From assembly GCF_963676665.1 (NCBI RefSeq), contig NZ_OY781369.1, forward strand, positions 90,001-154,000: 64,000 nucleotides of DNA, written 5' to 3'. The stretch comes from an uncultured Tolumonas sp. (GTDB lineage: Bacteria > Pseudomonadota > Gammaproteobacteria > Enterobacterales > Aeromonadaceae). The translations under genes were made by a program, and so were the position numbers. This document shows, in pieces, positions 9,389 through 18,469 of this stretch (position 1 is the first letter of the stretch; each line of letters begins with the position of its first letter). The notes beneath the pieces were generated by a model, which was not told the origin of the DNA, searched no databases, and was given only the letters and a program-made list of their open reading frames with translations.

Positions 9389-10267
9389 ATGAAATCATCA
9401 ACCCAAGGTATGTTGTATGCCCTGACTGCATTTTTGATCTGGGGTATTGCACCGCTTTATTTCAAACATATTGGTTTTGTGCCCGCTGAAGAAATCGTCA
9501 CTCATCGCATAATTTGGTCGTGTTTATTTTTGATCTTGCTGGTGTGGTGGACTAAAACCGGCCGCCAAGTACTGGCCGTTTTTCAGCATCCTCGTTATCT
9601 GGCGTTATTGACGCTCACCGCGATATTGATTGCCGCAAATTGGCTGCTCTTTATCTGGGCCATCAACCATGATCATATGCTGGAATCCAGTCTCGGTTAT
9701 TTCATCAACCCGTTACTGAATATTTTATTAGGAATGTTGTTTTTAGGTGAAACCCTGCGCCGTTGGCAATGGCTGGCTGTCGCACTGGCGGTTTCGGGTG
9801 TGATGTTACAAATCATCACGCTCGGAGTGTTCCCCTGGATCGCACTCTCATTGGCCAGCAGCTTTGCGCTGTATGGTCTGATCCGAAAGAAAATTGCCGT
9901 CGATTCGCTGACCGGATTATTAGTGGAAACGGTGATGTTAACGCCGCTTGCCGCCTGGTATTTGTTCTTCCATGCAGATACGGCCACCAGCCACCTGAGT
10001 CAAAACTCCTTGGCATTGAACCTCTGGTTGCTGGCAGCGGGGATCATCACCACCGTCCCGTTACTCTGCTTTACCGCAGGGGCTAAACGTCTGCGCCTGT
10101 CTACCATTGGCTTTTTTCAATATCTGGGCCCCAGCCTGATGTTTATCTTCGCTATCACCCTCTATCACGAACCGATTGTCTGGCAAAAATGGCTGACTTT
10201 TTTGCTGATTTGGTCAGCGCTGGTGCTCTTTAGTTGGGATGCCTGGCGTCAGAATAAACAAAGGTAA
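9389..10267 (+). CDS. rarD: RarD family EamA-type transporter
   Basis: An inner-membrane protein of 292 residues with about ten hydrophobic segments, matching RarD of the drug/metabolite transporter superfamily. The N-terminal ALTAFLIWGIAPLYFKHIG is characteristic. The substrate is unknown; E. coli RarD was named for chloramphenicol sensitivity. The start at 9389 (MKSSTQG) is chosen because RarD proteins begin about eight residues before the first segment; an in-frame ATG at 9353 would add twelve residues. Neither has a good ribosome binding site. Confidence 0.9.
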   Translation: MKSSTQGMLYALTAFLIWGIAPLYFKHIGFVPAEEIVTHRIIWSCLFLILLVWWTKTGRQVLAVFQHPRYLALLTLTAILIAANWLLFIWAINHDHMLESSLGYFINPLLNILLGMLFLGETLRRWQWLAVALAVSGVMLQIITLGVFPWIALSLASSFALYGLIRKKIAVDSLTGLLVETVMLTPLAAWYLFFHADTATSHLSQNSLALNLWLLAAGIITTVPLLCFTAGAKRLRLSTIGFFQYLGPSLMFIFAITLYHEPIVWQKWLTFLLIWSALVLFSWDAWRQNKQR

Positions 10268-10324
10268 AGCTCGATCACGATCTTGATCAGGAAATGACCT
10301 GATTCTGAGAGCCGCATCATAAAA

Positions 10325-10355
10325 CTTGTAACCGGTTACTGAAACCGGTTACAAG
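10325..10355. promoter_or_regulatory. Paired LacI-type operator upstream of the cellobiose PTS genes
   Basis: CTTGTAACCGGTT (10325-10337) and AACCGGTTACAAG (10343-10355) are perfect inverted arms around a five-base spacer. Each arm also holds a CCGG-centred near-palindrome, as LacI/GalR-family proteins recognise, with centres 13 bases apart. A TATAGT at 10362-10367 could be the -10 box. The likely binder is the LacI-type regulator at 14304. Confidence 0.75.
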
Positions 10356-10408
10356 TGTTCGTATAGTTAGCCCGCACACACCCCTAAGGGCCCATGGAGG
10401 GTTTAACG

Positions 10409-10714
10409 ATGAAAAAAATATTTCTTTGCTGCGCCGCTGGCATGTCAACCAGCATGGTCGTCAACAAAATGAAACAAGCTGCCGCACAAAAAGGGTTAGA
10501 AACCGAAATCATTGCAGTCGCGATGGAAGAGTTTGATAACACCCTGCCAAAATATGACTGTTGCCTGCTCGGGCCACAGATCAAATACAAATTCGATGAA
10601 TTCAAGAAAAAAGCAGAAGCCGTCGGTAAACCGATCGCGGTGATCAACAGCATGGATTACGGCATGATGCGCGGCGATAAGATCCTCGCTGATGCACTGG
10701 CCATGATGGCTTAA
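10409..10714 (+). CDS. celA: PTS lactose/cellobiose-type enzyme IIB
   Basis: The phosphocysteine-carrying IIB of a beta-glucoside (cellobiose or chitobiose) PTS. The MKKIFLCCAAGMSTSMVV start contains the phosphorylation cysteine within the first ten residues; total length is 101. The open frame begins five codons earlier at 10394, but GGAGG lies ahead of the ATG at 10409. It opens the cluster IIB-IIC-IIA-GH1 and is preceded by a paired operator. A second IIB at 23847 has 84 identical residues of 101 by my count. Confidence 0.93.
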   Translation: MKKIFLCCAAGMSTSMVVNKMKQAAAQKGLETEIIAVAMEEFDNTLPKYDCCLLGPQIKYKFDEFKKKAEAVGKPIAVINSMDYGMMRGDKILADALAMMA

Positions 10715-10779
10715 AAAATAAGACGGCGTAATAAGTTGTAGCCACTCTCTAACAACTCACTGTCTCTGGGAGACACGTT

Positions 10780-12090
10780 ATGTCTAATGCATTTTTTGAT
10801 TTTATCGAAAACAAGATCAGCCCAATTGCCGCTCGGGCCGGTACACAACGCCACATCATGGCCGTTCGTGATGGTTTTATCGGTGCGATGCCGTTCATGA
10901 TTGTCGGTTCGTTCCTACTCGTGTTCGCCTTCCCACCATTTTCGCCTGATACCACCTTTTTCCTCGGTCAGTGGTGGAATGCCATGTCCAAGGCCTATTT
11001 CAACGAGATCATGACCCCGTTCAATATGTCGATGGGGATCATGGCCTGTTACATCAGTGCGGGTATCGCCTTCAATTTAGCACAAAGCTATAAACTGGAC
11101 GCCTTCCCTTGCGCCATGCTGTCGCTAATGACCTTTCTGTTGATTGCAGCCCCCATGAAAGATGGCACATTGCCAGCCAACTTCTTGGGCGGCACCGGTA
11201 TTTTCACCACCATCATTGTTGGTATCTACGTAACCGAGCTGATGCGTTTCCTGAAAGTACACAATATCGGCATCAAACTACCAGAACAAGTCCCAGAAAA
11301 AATCCGTCAGTCGTTCAACCTGCTGATCCCAGCACTGATTGTGATCCTGACGATTTATCCACTGAATCTATTCATTCAGCATCAGTTTGGCATGATCCTG
11401 CCAGATGCCATCATGGCAATTTTCAAACCGCTGATTTCTGCGGCTGACTCTCTGCCAGCTATTCTGTTCGCGACGTTCCTGTGTCATATCCTGTGGTTTG
11501 CCGGTATTCATGGCGCGGCGATTGTCGGTGGTATTCTGGCACCGTTCTATCTGGTGAACCTGGGTCTGAACCAAGCAGCGCTGGCGGCTGGTCAACCACT
11601 GCCACACATCTTTATCGAAGCGTTCTGGTCATTCTTCATTACCTTGGGCGGCTCTGGTGCCACGATGGGTCTGGTTATACTGTATATGCGCAGTAAATCA
11701 GCTCACCTGCGTTCAATCGGTAAGTTGGGTATCGTGCCTGCCATGTTTAACATCAACGAACCGGTTATTTTTGGTAGCCCAATCGTGATGAACCCAATCC
11801 TGTTCTTCCCATTCATTGTCGCGCCAATGGTGAATGCCACTATCGCTTATGTTGCTGCCAGCTCAGGCATGATCGGCCGCATCATTTCGCTGGTACCGTG
11901 GACAGCACCTGCTCCTATCGGTGCAGCATGGAGTGCGGGCTGGCAGTTCAGTAACGCATTCATGGTGATCGGTTTGATTGCGCTGGACTTAGTTATCTAC
12001 CTGCCATTCTTCAAAATCTATGAAAAACAGCTGCTGGCACAAGAAGCTGAAAATGAAGCAGAAATGAATGCACAAGCTGATGCGGCGTAA
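10780..12090 (+). CDS. celB: PTS cellobiose-type enzyme IIC
   Basis: The membrane channel that takes up the beta-glucoside while it is phosphorylated by IIB. The 436 residues contain about ten hydrophobic segments. The N-terminal MSNAFFDFIENKISPIAARAG and the NINEPVIFGSPIVMNP motif typical of the lactose/cellobiose IIC family are both present. It follows IIB by 65 bases and precedes IIA by 31, consistent with one transcript. The final 20 residues are a charged cytoplasmic tail. Confidence 0.95.
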   Translation: MSNAFFDFIENKISPIAARAGTQRHIMAVRDGFIGAMPFMIVGSFLLVFAFPPFSPDTTFFLGQWWNAMSKAYFNEIMTPFNMSMGIMACYISAGIAFNLAQSYKLDAFPCAMLSLMTFLLIAAPMKDGTLPANFLGGTGIFTTIIVGIYVTELMRFLKVHNIGIKLPEQVPEKIRQSFNLLIPALIVILTIYPLNLFIQHQFGMILPDAIMAIFKPLISAADSLPAILFATFLCHILWFAGIHGAAIVGGILAPFYLVNLGLNQAALAAGQPLPHIFIEAFWSFFITLGGSGATMGLVILYMRSKSAHLRSIGKLGIVPAMFNINEPVIFGSPIVMNPILFFPFIVAPMVNATIAYVAASSGMIGRIISLVPWTAPAPIGAAWSAGWQFSNAFMVIGLIALDLVIYLPFFKIYEKQLLAQEAENEAEMNAQADAA

Positions 12091-12121
12091 TTAACAACAC
12101 ATAAGAATAGGAAATTTGGCA

Positions 12122-12460
12122 ATGAGTGAAGAAGCTGAATTCAATCTGGAATCCACCGTCATGGAACTCATCATCAATGCAGGCGAAGCGCGCAGCTTCG
12201 CCATGCAGGCCCTGCGAGCTGCCAAACAGCACAACTGGGCGCAGGTTGATGTGTTACTGACACAAGCGTCTCAAGCGTCAAAACGAGCCCATGATGTACA
12301 AACCATGCTGATTGGGCTCGATGAAGGCTGCGGTAAAATTCCGGTTAACTTGATCATGGTGCACGCGCAAGACCACATCATGACCTCGATGCTGGCACGG
12401 GAAATGATCGAAGAGTTAATTGAACTGCATAAATTATTAGCGAATGGAGCAACAGCATGA
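12122..12460 (+). CDS. celC: PTS lactose/cellobiose-type enzyme IIA
   Basis: A 112-residue all-helical phosphocarrier. The active histidine lies in MVHAQDHIM, and the N-terminal SEEAEFNLESTVMELI matches the family. It accepts phosphate from HPr and passes it to IIB. A TTG at 12116 would add two residues; the ATG at 12122 is better spaced from AGGA. The stop overlaps the start of the glucosidase gene in an ATGA, suggesting translational coupling. Confidence 0.94.
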   Translation: MSEEAEFNLESTVMELIINAGEARSFAMQALRAAKQHNWAQVDVLLTQASQASKRAHDVQTMLIGLDEGCGKIPVNLIMVHAQDHIMTSMLAREMIEELIELHKLLANGATA

Positions 12461-13860
12461 GCGTATTTCCAAAAGACTTCCTGTGGGGCGCCGCAACCGC
12501 ATCCTATCAGGTAGAAGGCGCTCATGATGCCGATGGCAAAGGGCTGTCCAACTGGGATGTCTATTCCCACTTACCGGGCACCACGTACATGGGCACCAAC
12601 GGTGACGTCGCCGCCGACCATTACCACCGTTTTAAAGAAGACGTGGCGCTGATGGCGGAACTGGGTATGAAGAGCTATCGCTTCTCAGTATCATGGCCTC
12701 GCCTGTTCCCGAAAGGACGCGGCGAAATCAACGAAGCCGGTGTCAAATTCTACAGCGACCTGATCGACGAATTATTGAAATACGGCATCGAACCGATGCT
12801 GACCATGTATCACTGGGATCTGCCGCAAGCATTGCAAGATGAGATTGGCGGTTGGGAATCACGCGAAATCATTGATGCGTTTGAAGGTTATGCCCGCCTG
12901 TTGTATGAACGTTACGGCGACCGCGTGAAACTGTGGGCCACGTTTAATGAGACCATCGTCTTCACCGGTTTGGGTTATCTGACGGGGATGCATCCGCCGG
13001 GAGTAAAAGATCCCAAACGAGCCATTCAGGCCTGTCATCATGTGTTCATCGCCCATGCCCGTGCGGTCGAAACCTTCCGCAACATGGGTGTGCAAGGCCA
13101 GATTGGTTTCGTGAACGTGTTGCAACCGAACGACCCGATCACTAACAGTGCGGAAGATGTGAAAGCCTGTGAGCTGGCCGAAGCCTGTTTCACCCACTGG
13201 TTCTATGACCCGGTATTAAAAGGTGAATACCCGGCAGAATTACTGGCAATGGCACAAAATGGCTTAGGCGTACCGGTGTTTGCCCCTGGCGACGCTGAGC
13301 TGATGAAAAACAACATCTGTGATTTCATCGGCGTGAACTATTACAAACGGGAAATGGTTGCGGCCAATTATGACGTTGATGGGTTCGAGATGAATACCTC
13401 GGGTCAAAAAGGTTCCGGTAAAGAGCTGGGTTGGAAAGGCTTATTCAAACTGGTGCGTAACCCGAATGGCCGTTACACCGACTGGGATTGGGAAATCTAT
13501 CCGGAAGGTTTGACCGATGCCATTATGCGCATCAACAAACGTTACGGTAATGTGCCTATCTATATCACCGAAAACGGTCTGGGTGCGAAAGACCCAATCG
13601 TCAACGGTGAAGTGCTGGATCAACCACGTATTGATTATTTACGTGAGCACATTCAAGCAACTGGCGAAGCAATCAAGCTGGGTGCCGATGTTCGCGGTTA
13701 TTATCCGTGGTCGTTCATCGACCTGCTGTCATGGCTTAACGGTTACCAGAAACAATATGGTTTTGTTTACATCGATCAGGCTAATGGTCTGGCTCGTAAG
13801 AAAAAACTCAGTTTCGGCTGGTATCAGGACGTGATCCGCAGTAACGGTGAAAAACTCTAA
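12457..13860 (+). CDS. bglA: 6-phospho-beta-glucosidase, glycoside hydrolase family 1
   Basis: Cleaves the phosphorylated disaccharide delivered by the PTS. The acid/base glutamate is E165 in TFNE and the nucleophile is E372 in ITENG. The C-terminal pattern Ser-x6-Lys-x-Tyr (in SWLNGYQKQY) is the 6-phosphate-binding signature and separates it from plain beta-glucosidases. The length of 467 residues fits. It overlaps the IIA stop by four bases and is followed by a terminator, after which the SemiSWEET gene begins. The exact disaccharide (cellobiose, arbutin, salicin) cannot be read from the sequence. Confidence 0.95.
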   Translation: MSVFPKDFLWGAATASYQVEGAHDADGKGLSNWDVYSHLPGTTYMGTNGDVAADHYHRFKEDVALMAELGMKSYRFSVSWPRLFPKGRGEINEAGVKFYSDLIDELLKYGIEPMLTMYHWDLPQALQDEIGGWESREIIDAFEGYARLLYERYGDRVKLWATFNETIVFTGLGYLTGMHPPGVKDPKRAIQACHHVFIAHARAVETFRNMGVQGQIGFVNVLQPNDPITNSAEDVKACELAEACFTHWFYDPVLKGEYPAELLAMAQNGLGVPVFAPGDAELMKNNICDFIGVNYYKREMVAANYDVDGFEMNTSGQKGSGKELGWKGLFKLVRNPNGRYTDWDWEIYPEGLTDAIMRINKRYGNVPIYITENGLGAKDPIVNGEVLDQPRIDYLREHIQATGEAIKLGADVRGYYPWSFIDLLSWLNGYQKQYGFVYIDQANGLARKKKLSFGWYQDVIRSNGEKL

Positions 13861-13867
13861 TCTTCAC

Positions 13868-13898
13868 ATCCCCTCGTTACTGAGGGGATTCATTTTTT
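13868..13898 (+). terminator. Rho-independent terminator after the glucosidase gene
   Basis: ATCCCCTC (13868-13875) and GAGGGGAT (13882-13889) form an eight-pair perfect stem with a six-base loop, followed by TCATTTTTT. It lies between the glucosidase and the SemiSWEET gene, so the latter is either read through at reduced level or has its own promoter. Confidence 0.85.
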
Positions 13899-13919
13899 GT
13901 TGTCAGGAATGTTGTACTC

Positions 13920-14180
13920 ATGGATGCTTCATCAACTGAATTATTGGGTCTGGTTGCAGGCTGTCTTACTACCGGTTCCTTTATTCCACAAGTTATCAAA
14001 ATATTGAAAACCCGCGATGTTTCCAGCATTTCGCTGGTGATGTATGTGGCATTCACCGTGGGCGTGCTGTTGTGGTGTATTTATGGTTTTATTAATGGGC
14101 AAGCATCTATCGTCGCCGCAAACGGCATTACGCTGGCATTAGCATCCATTATTTTGGGAATGAAAATTCGCTATCGTTAA
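13920..14180 (+). CDS. SemiSWEET family sugar transporter
   Basis: An 86-residue membrane protein with three hydrophobic segments, the size of a bacterial SemiSWEET, which works as a dimer. The PQ-loop motif is visible in TTGSFIPQVIKILKTRD (about residues 17-33), and the second segment carries SLVMYVAFTVGVLLWCIYG. SemiSWEETs move sugars along their gradient. Its place 60 bases after the 6-phospho-beta-glucosidase and before the LacI-type regulator suggests a role with the same sugar, perhaps export or uptake of glucose. This is inference; only the family is seen. Confidence 0.88.
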   Translation: MDASSTELLGLVAGCLTTGSFIPQVIKILKTRDVSSISLVMYVAFTVGVLLWCIYGFINGQASIVAANGITLALASIILGMKIRYR

Positions 14181-14303
14181 CGGCTTCTGTGACGGTCATA
14201 GCGACAGATAACAACATCCCTTGCGATAGCCAGCCTCAACACTGATAATTCGGGGTTTGAGCAACAAGCTGCTCGCCCGATGTAGTTTTAAGGGATGAAA
14301 CAT

Positions 14304-15311
14304 ATGGCAACAATAACCGATGTATGCCGTTTAGCTGGGGTATCGAAAGCCACGGTATCGCGAGTGCTGAATAACACCGGACAGGTGAAAGAGAGCACCC
14401 GAGAACAGGTCTATAAAGCCATTCAGGAATTAAACTATCGACCGAATGGGTTGGCACAAGCGCTGGCAACGCAGCGTTCAAATACCATTGGTCTGATCCT
14501 GTCTGATTTTAACGGTAACTTCTTCGGCGATTTACTAAAACAAGCTGCACAGAGTGTGGAGGAAGCCGGTAAACATCTGATCGTGACCGACGGCCACGAT
14601 AATCCGGAACGCGAAATTGCTGCCGTTAACATGCTGATCGATCGTTGCTGTGACGCCATTGTGTTGTATAGCCGCTTCCTGCCAGAGGAAACATTGATGC
14701 AGTTGATCGATGAATCCCCAGTGCCGTTAATTGTCATGAATCGCCAACTGCCGAAAGCGCCCGATCGTTGTATTGTCTTCGCCCAGCAGGAAGCAGCTCA
14801 TGCCGCAGTCACCCATTTGCTGAAATTAGGACATCGCAATATCGCCTGTATCACTGCCCGAATGCGGACACCAACGGCAAAAGCCCGTTTGCAGGGTTAC
14901 CGCGACGCACTGGCCGATTACGGTATTGAATATAACCCTAATTTGGTCGCACACGGTGAGAACCTGATTCCAAGTGGTTATACGGCTTGTCAGGAGTTAC
15001 TGCACGGCGGTAATAAGTTCAGCGCACTGTTCAGCTGCACGGATAATATGGCGGAAGGGGCTTATCGCGCACTGAGCGAAGCGGGTTTAAAAATTCCAGA
15101 TGACGTATCGGTTTTTGGTTTCGATAACGAACAGATGACCGCCTTCATGACACCATCGCTATCAACCGTTAACATTCCGGTTATCGAAATGACCAAAACA
15201 GCTATCGAACAGTCTATCAAATTGATTAACGGCGAAAATACCTTTGCTATTCCGTTATTTCATGGTGAGTTAGTATTACGAGAATCCGCCATTCCGTATC
15301 ATGCTAACTAA
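14304..15311 (+). CDS. LacI-family transcriptional regulator
   Basis: A 335-residue repressor. The helix-turn-helix is at the start (MATITDVCRLAGVSKATVSRV) with hinge RPNGLAQALATQRSNTIGL, then a periplasmic-binding-protein-like effector domain ending in a conserved FGFDNEQM and STVNIP. It resembles the AscG/beta-glucoside repressor branch. The ATG at 14304 is preferred over 14295, since AAGGGA is then properly spaced. It follows the cellobiose genes on the same strand and probably binds the operator pair at 10325. Confidence 0.93.
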   Translation: MATITDVCRLAGVSKATVSRVLNNTGQVKESTREQVYKAIQELNYRPNGLAQALATQRSNTIGLILSDFNGNFFGDLLKQAAQSVEEAGKHLIVTDGHDNPEREIAAVNMLIDRCCDAIVLYSRFLPEETLMQLIDESPVPLIVMNRQLPKAPDRCIVFAQQEAAHAAVTHLLKLGHRNIACITARMRTPTAKARLQGYRDALADYGIEYNPNLVAHGENLIPSGYTACQELLHGGNKFSALFSCTDNMAEGAYRALSEAGLKIPDDVSVFGFDNEQMTAFMTPSLSTVNIPVIEMTKTAIEQSIKLINGENTFAIPLFHGELVLRESAIPYHAN

Positions 15312-15325
15312 GTCAGTAATAAGCT

Positions 15326-15350
15326 AAGAGCCTCCGCAGAGGCTCTTTCT
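15326..15350 (+). terminator. Terminator of the LacI-type regulator gene
   Basis: AGAGCCTC (15327-15334) and GAGGCTCT (15339-15346) form a perfect stem with a CGCA loop and TTTCTGTT after it. It lies between the regulator and convergent cusA and may serve both. Confidence 0.8.
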
Positions 15351-15359
15351 GTTAGTGCA

Positions 15360-18300
15360 TTAATGCAGTTTATGTTGCCACTGTTTCACCAGCGCATAAA
15401 TCGCCGGGATCACCAGCAGTGTCAGCACTGTCGATGACACCATGCCACCCACCATCGGTGCGGCAATCCGGCGCATGACTTCAGAACCCGTGCCGGTACC
15501 CCACATGATCGGCAATAAACCACACATGATGGTCACGACCGTCATCATTTTCGGCCGCACCCGCTCAGCCGCCCCCACCACAATCGCCGCATAGAGATCG
15601 GTCATACTTGGTATCTCGCCAGTCAACGTCGACCGTTTTTCTTTCCAGGCATGTTCAAGATAAATCAGCATGATGACGCCGGTTTCCGCCGCTACCCCAG
15701 CCAGTGCAATAAAGCCGACCACCACCGCCACTGACCAGGCATAGTTCAGCCACCACATCAGCCAGATCCCACCTACCAGTGCAAATGGCACCGACAGCAG
15801 CACGATCAAACTGTCGGTCAGATTGCGAAAGTTGAGATACAGCAACAGGAAAATGATCAGCAGGGTAAACGGCACTACAATCGCTAACCGGGCTTTGGCG
15901 CGTTCCATATATTCAAACTGGCCGCTCCAACTTAAGTGATAACCCGGCTCCAGTTTGACCTGCTTATCGACCGCCGCTTTGGCATCGGCAACATACGAGC
16001 CGATATCGCGATCACCTAAGTCGACATACACGTAAGCGGACAACTCCGCGTTTTCCGTACGAATACTTGGCGGCCCTTGTTCCAGTCGCAAGCTCGCCAA
16101 TTGACCCAACGGGATCAAGCCGCTATTGGTCGGCACTAACACCTCGCTGGCAATCGCCTGCGGCGTATCACGCAATTCGCGCGGATAACGCAAAATCACG
16201 CTGTAACGCTCACGCCCTTCCACGGTGTTGGTAATAGTTTCCCCACCCAACGCCGTAGCAATCACCTGTTGCAGTGTATTGATGCTGACACCATAGCGCG
16301 CCAGTTCATCACGATCAGGGTTTAGCGTCAGATAATAACCACCGGTAATGCGTTCGGCATAGGCACTACGGGTGCCGGGCACCTGCTTCACCGCCTGCTC
16401 TACCTGTCGGGCAACCCGTTCAATGCCTGCGAGATCAGGGCCAAACACCTTGATCCCTATCGGGGTGCGAATGCCTGTTGACAGCATGTCGATGCGTGCG
16501 CGGATCGGCATGGTCCATGAGTTGGCGACTCCCGGCATTTTCACCGCCTTGTCCATCTCATCCACCAGCTTTTCAGCGGTCATATCCGGCCGCCATTCCG
16601 CTTCCGGTTTCAGATTCACCACGGTTTCGAACATCTCCAGCGGTGCCGGATCGGTCGCAGTATTGGCCCGCCCTGCCTTGCCAAACACCGACGCTACTTC
16701 TGGGAAGGATTTGATGATGCGGTCCTGCTGCTGCATCAGTTCCGCCGCCTTGGTGACACTCATGCCCGGCAATGCGGCAGGCATAAACAGCAATGTGCCT
16801 TCGTGCAGCGTCGGCATAAACTCACTGCCGATCTGTTTGAGCGGAAACCAGGTCGCGACCAGCATCGCCAGTGACAGCAAAATCGTGGTTTTCTTAAAGC
16901 GTAACACAACAGAAATAAAGGGTTTATAACCGGCAATCAGCACCCGGTTGATCGGGTTTTTCTGCTCGGCGATGATGTGACCACGGATAAACAGCAGCAT
17001 CAGTACCGGCACCAGCGTCACCGACAGCAAAGCCGCAGCAGCCATGGAGAAGGTTTTGGTGAATGCCAGCGGGCTGAACATGCGGCCTTCTTGGGATTCC
17101 AGCGTAAACACCGGCAGGAAAGAGACCGTAATGATCAGCAGTGAGAAAAACAGCGCCGGCCCTACCTCTTTGCAGGCTTCATAGATGATGTCGCGCCGAG
17201 GCGTGCCGGGCGCCGCCCGTTCCAGATGCTTGTGCGCGTTTTCCACCATCACAATCGCAGCATCGATCATCGCACCAATGGCGATGGCGATACCACCGAG
17301 ACTCATGATGTTGGAATTCAGCCCCAGCAGATGCATGCCAATAAATGCGGCCAGTATGCCGACCGGTAACATTAAAATCGCCACCAGCGCGCTGCGTACA
17401 TGCAGCAAAAACAGCACACAAACCAATGCCACGATGGCACTCTCTTCCAGCAGCGTGTGCTTCAGCGTATCAATCGCCCGGTAAATCAATTCCGAGCGGT
17501 CATACACCGGCACCACGTCCGTGCCTGCGGGCAAGCTGGCTTTCAGGCTTTGTAATTTCGTTTTAACCTGTTCGATGACATTCAGTGCATTTTCACCACT
17601 GCGCGCCACCACAATGCCGGACGCCACCTCGCCTTCACCATTCAACTCGGCCAATCCGCGCCGCTCATTCGGTGTGAGCTCAACCTGCGCCAAATCACCG
17701 ACCCGTACCGGCGTACCATTCACCGACTTCACCACCAGTTGGCGAATATCATCCAGCCCGCGCAGATAACCCTTGGCGCGCACCATAAACTCGGTTTCCG
17801 CCATCTCAATGACACGACCACCGACATCTTGGTTGTTATTACGCACCACATCCATCACCTCAACCGGCGAGATGTTGTAGGCCTGCAATTTGCGCGGATC
17901 GAGCACCACCTGATATTGCTTCACAAACCCGCCGACACTGGCGACTTCGGCGACACCGGGGGTAGCGGAGAGCGGATAACGCAGCGTCCAATCTTGCAAT
18001 GATCGCAGTGCAGCCAGTGACTGATTTTTGGCCACCAGCGCATATTGATACACCCAGCCAACACCGGTGGCATCTGGCCCGAGTGTCGGCGTGATACCAC
18101 TCGGTAATTTGCCCGACACACCATTTAAGTATTCCAGCACCCGCGAGCGCGCCCAATACAGATCGGTGTGGTCGTCAAAAATGACATACACAAAGGACGA
18201 ACCAAAAAACGAATAACCGCGCACCACCTTGGCTTTCGGCACCGACAGCAAGGCCGAGGTCAACGGATAAGTGACCTGATCTTCCACTACCTGCGGGGCT

Positions 18301-18467
18301 TGGCCGGGGTAATCGGTGTAAACAATCACCTGCACATCCGACAAGTCAGGAATGGCATCCAGCGGCGTTTTCATCACCGCATAAATACCACCAGCAACCG
18401 TCAGCAACGTCAGCAACAACACCAGAAACAGGTTATGCAGCGACCAGTGGATAAGCCGTTGTAACAT
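15360..18467 (-). CDS. cusA: Copper/silver RND efflux pump, CusA type
   Basis: Inner-membrane proton antiporter of 1035 residues, of the heavy-metal-efflux branch of the RND family. It starts with a membrane helix (MLQRLIHWSLHNLFLVLLLTL). The TM4 segment GAMIDAAIVMVENAHKHLE holds the proton-relay aspartate, and AGVAAETGVIMLIYLEHAWKE lies in the C-terminal half, as in CusA/SilA. Methionine-rich loops fit soft-metal transport. It starts three bases after cusB and is last in the minus-strand cluster. No CusC outer-membrane partner is found in the window. Confidence 0.93.
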   Translation of the reverse strand: MLQRLIHWSLHNLFLVLLLTLLTVAGGIYAVMKTPLDAIPDLSDVQVIVYTDYPGQAPQVVEDQVTYPLTSALLSVPKAKVVRGYSFFGSSFVYVIFDDHTDLYWARSRVLEYLNGVSGKLPSGITPTLGPDATGVGWVYQYALVAKNQSLAALRSLQDWTLRYPLSATPGVAEVASVGGFVKQYQVVLDPRKLQAYNISPVEVMDVVRNNNQDVGGRVIEMAETEFMVRAKGYLRGLDDIRQLVVKSVNGTPVRVGDLAQVELTPNERRGLAELNGEGEVASGIVVARSGENALNVIEQVKTKLQSLKASLPAGTDVVPVYDRSELIYRAIDTLKHTLLEESAIVALVCVLFLLHVRSALVAILMLPVGILAAFIGMHLLGLNSNIMSLGGIAIAIGAMIDAAIVMVENAHKHLERAAPGTPRRDIIYEACKEVGPALFFSLLIITVSFLPVFTLESQEGRMFSPLAFTKTFSMAAAALLSVTLVPVLMLLFIRGHIIAEQKNPINRVLIAGYKPFISVVLRFKKTTILLSLAMLVATWFPLKQIGSEFMPTLHEGTLLFMPAALPGMSVTKAAELMQQQDRIIKSFPEVASVFGKAGRANTATDPAPLEMFETVVNLKPEAEWRPDMTAEKLVDEMDKAVKMPGVANSWTMPIRARIDMLSTGIRTPIGIKVFGPDLAGIERVARQVEQAVKQVPGTRSAYAERITGGYYLTLNPDRDELARYGVSINTLQQVIATALGGETITNTVEGRERYSVILRYPRELRDTPQAIASEVLVPTNSGLIPLGQLASLRLEQGPPSIRTENAELSAYVYVDLGDRDIGSYVADAKAAVDKQVKLEPGYHLSWSGQFEYMERAKARLAIVVPFTLLIIFLLLYLNFRNLTDSLIVLLSVPFALVGGIWLMWWLNYAWSVAVVVGFIALAGVAAETGVIMLIYLEHAWKEKRSTLTGEIPSMTDLYAAIVVGAAERVRPKMMTVVTIMCGLLPIMWGTGTGSEVMRRIAAPMVGGMVSSTVLTLLVIPAIYALVKQWQHKLH

Positions 18468-18469
18468 GG

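Noticed and set aside
16372-16929. 185-codon frame antisense to cusA
   Set aside because: Shadow of the strongly coding opposite strand; no ribosome binding site or domain.
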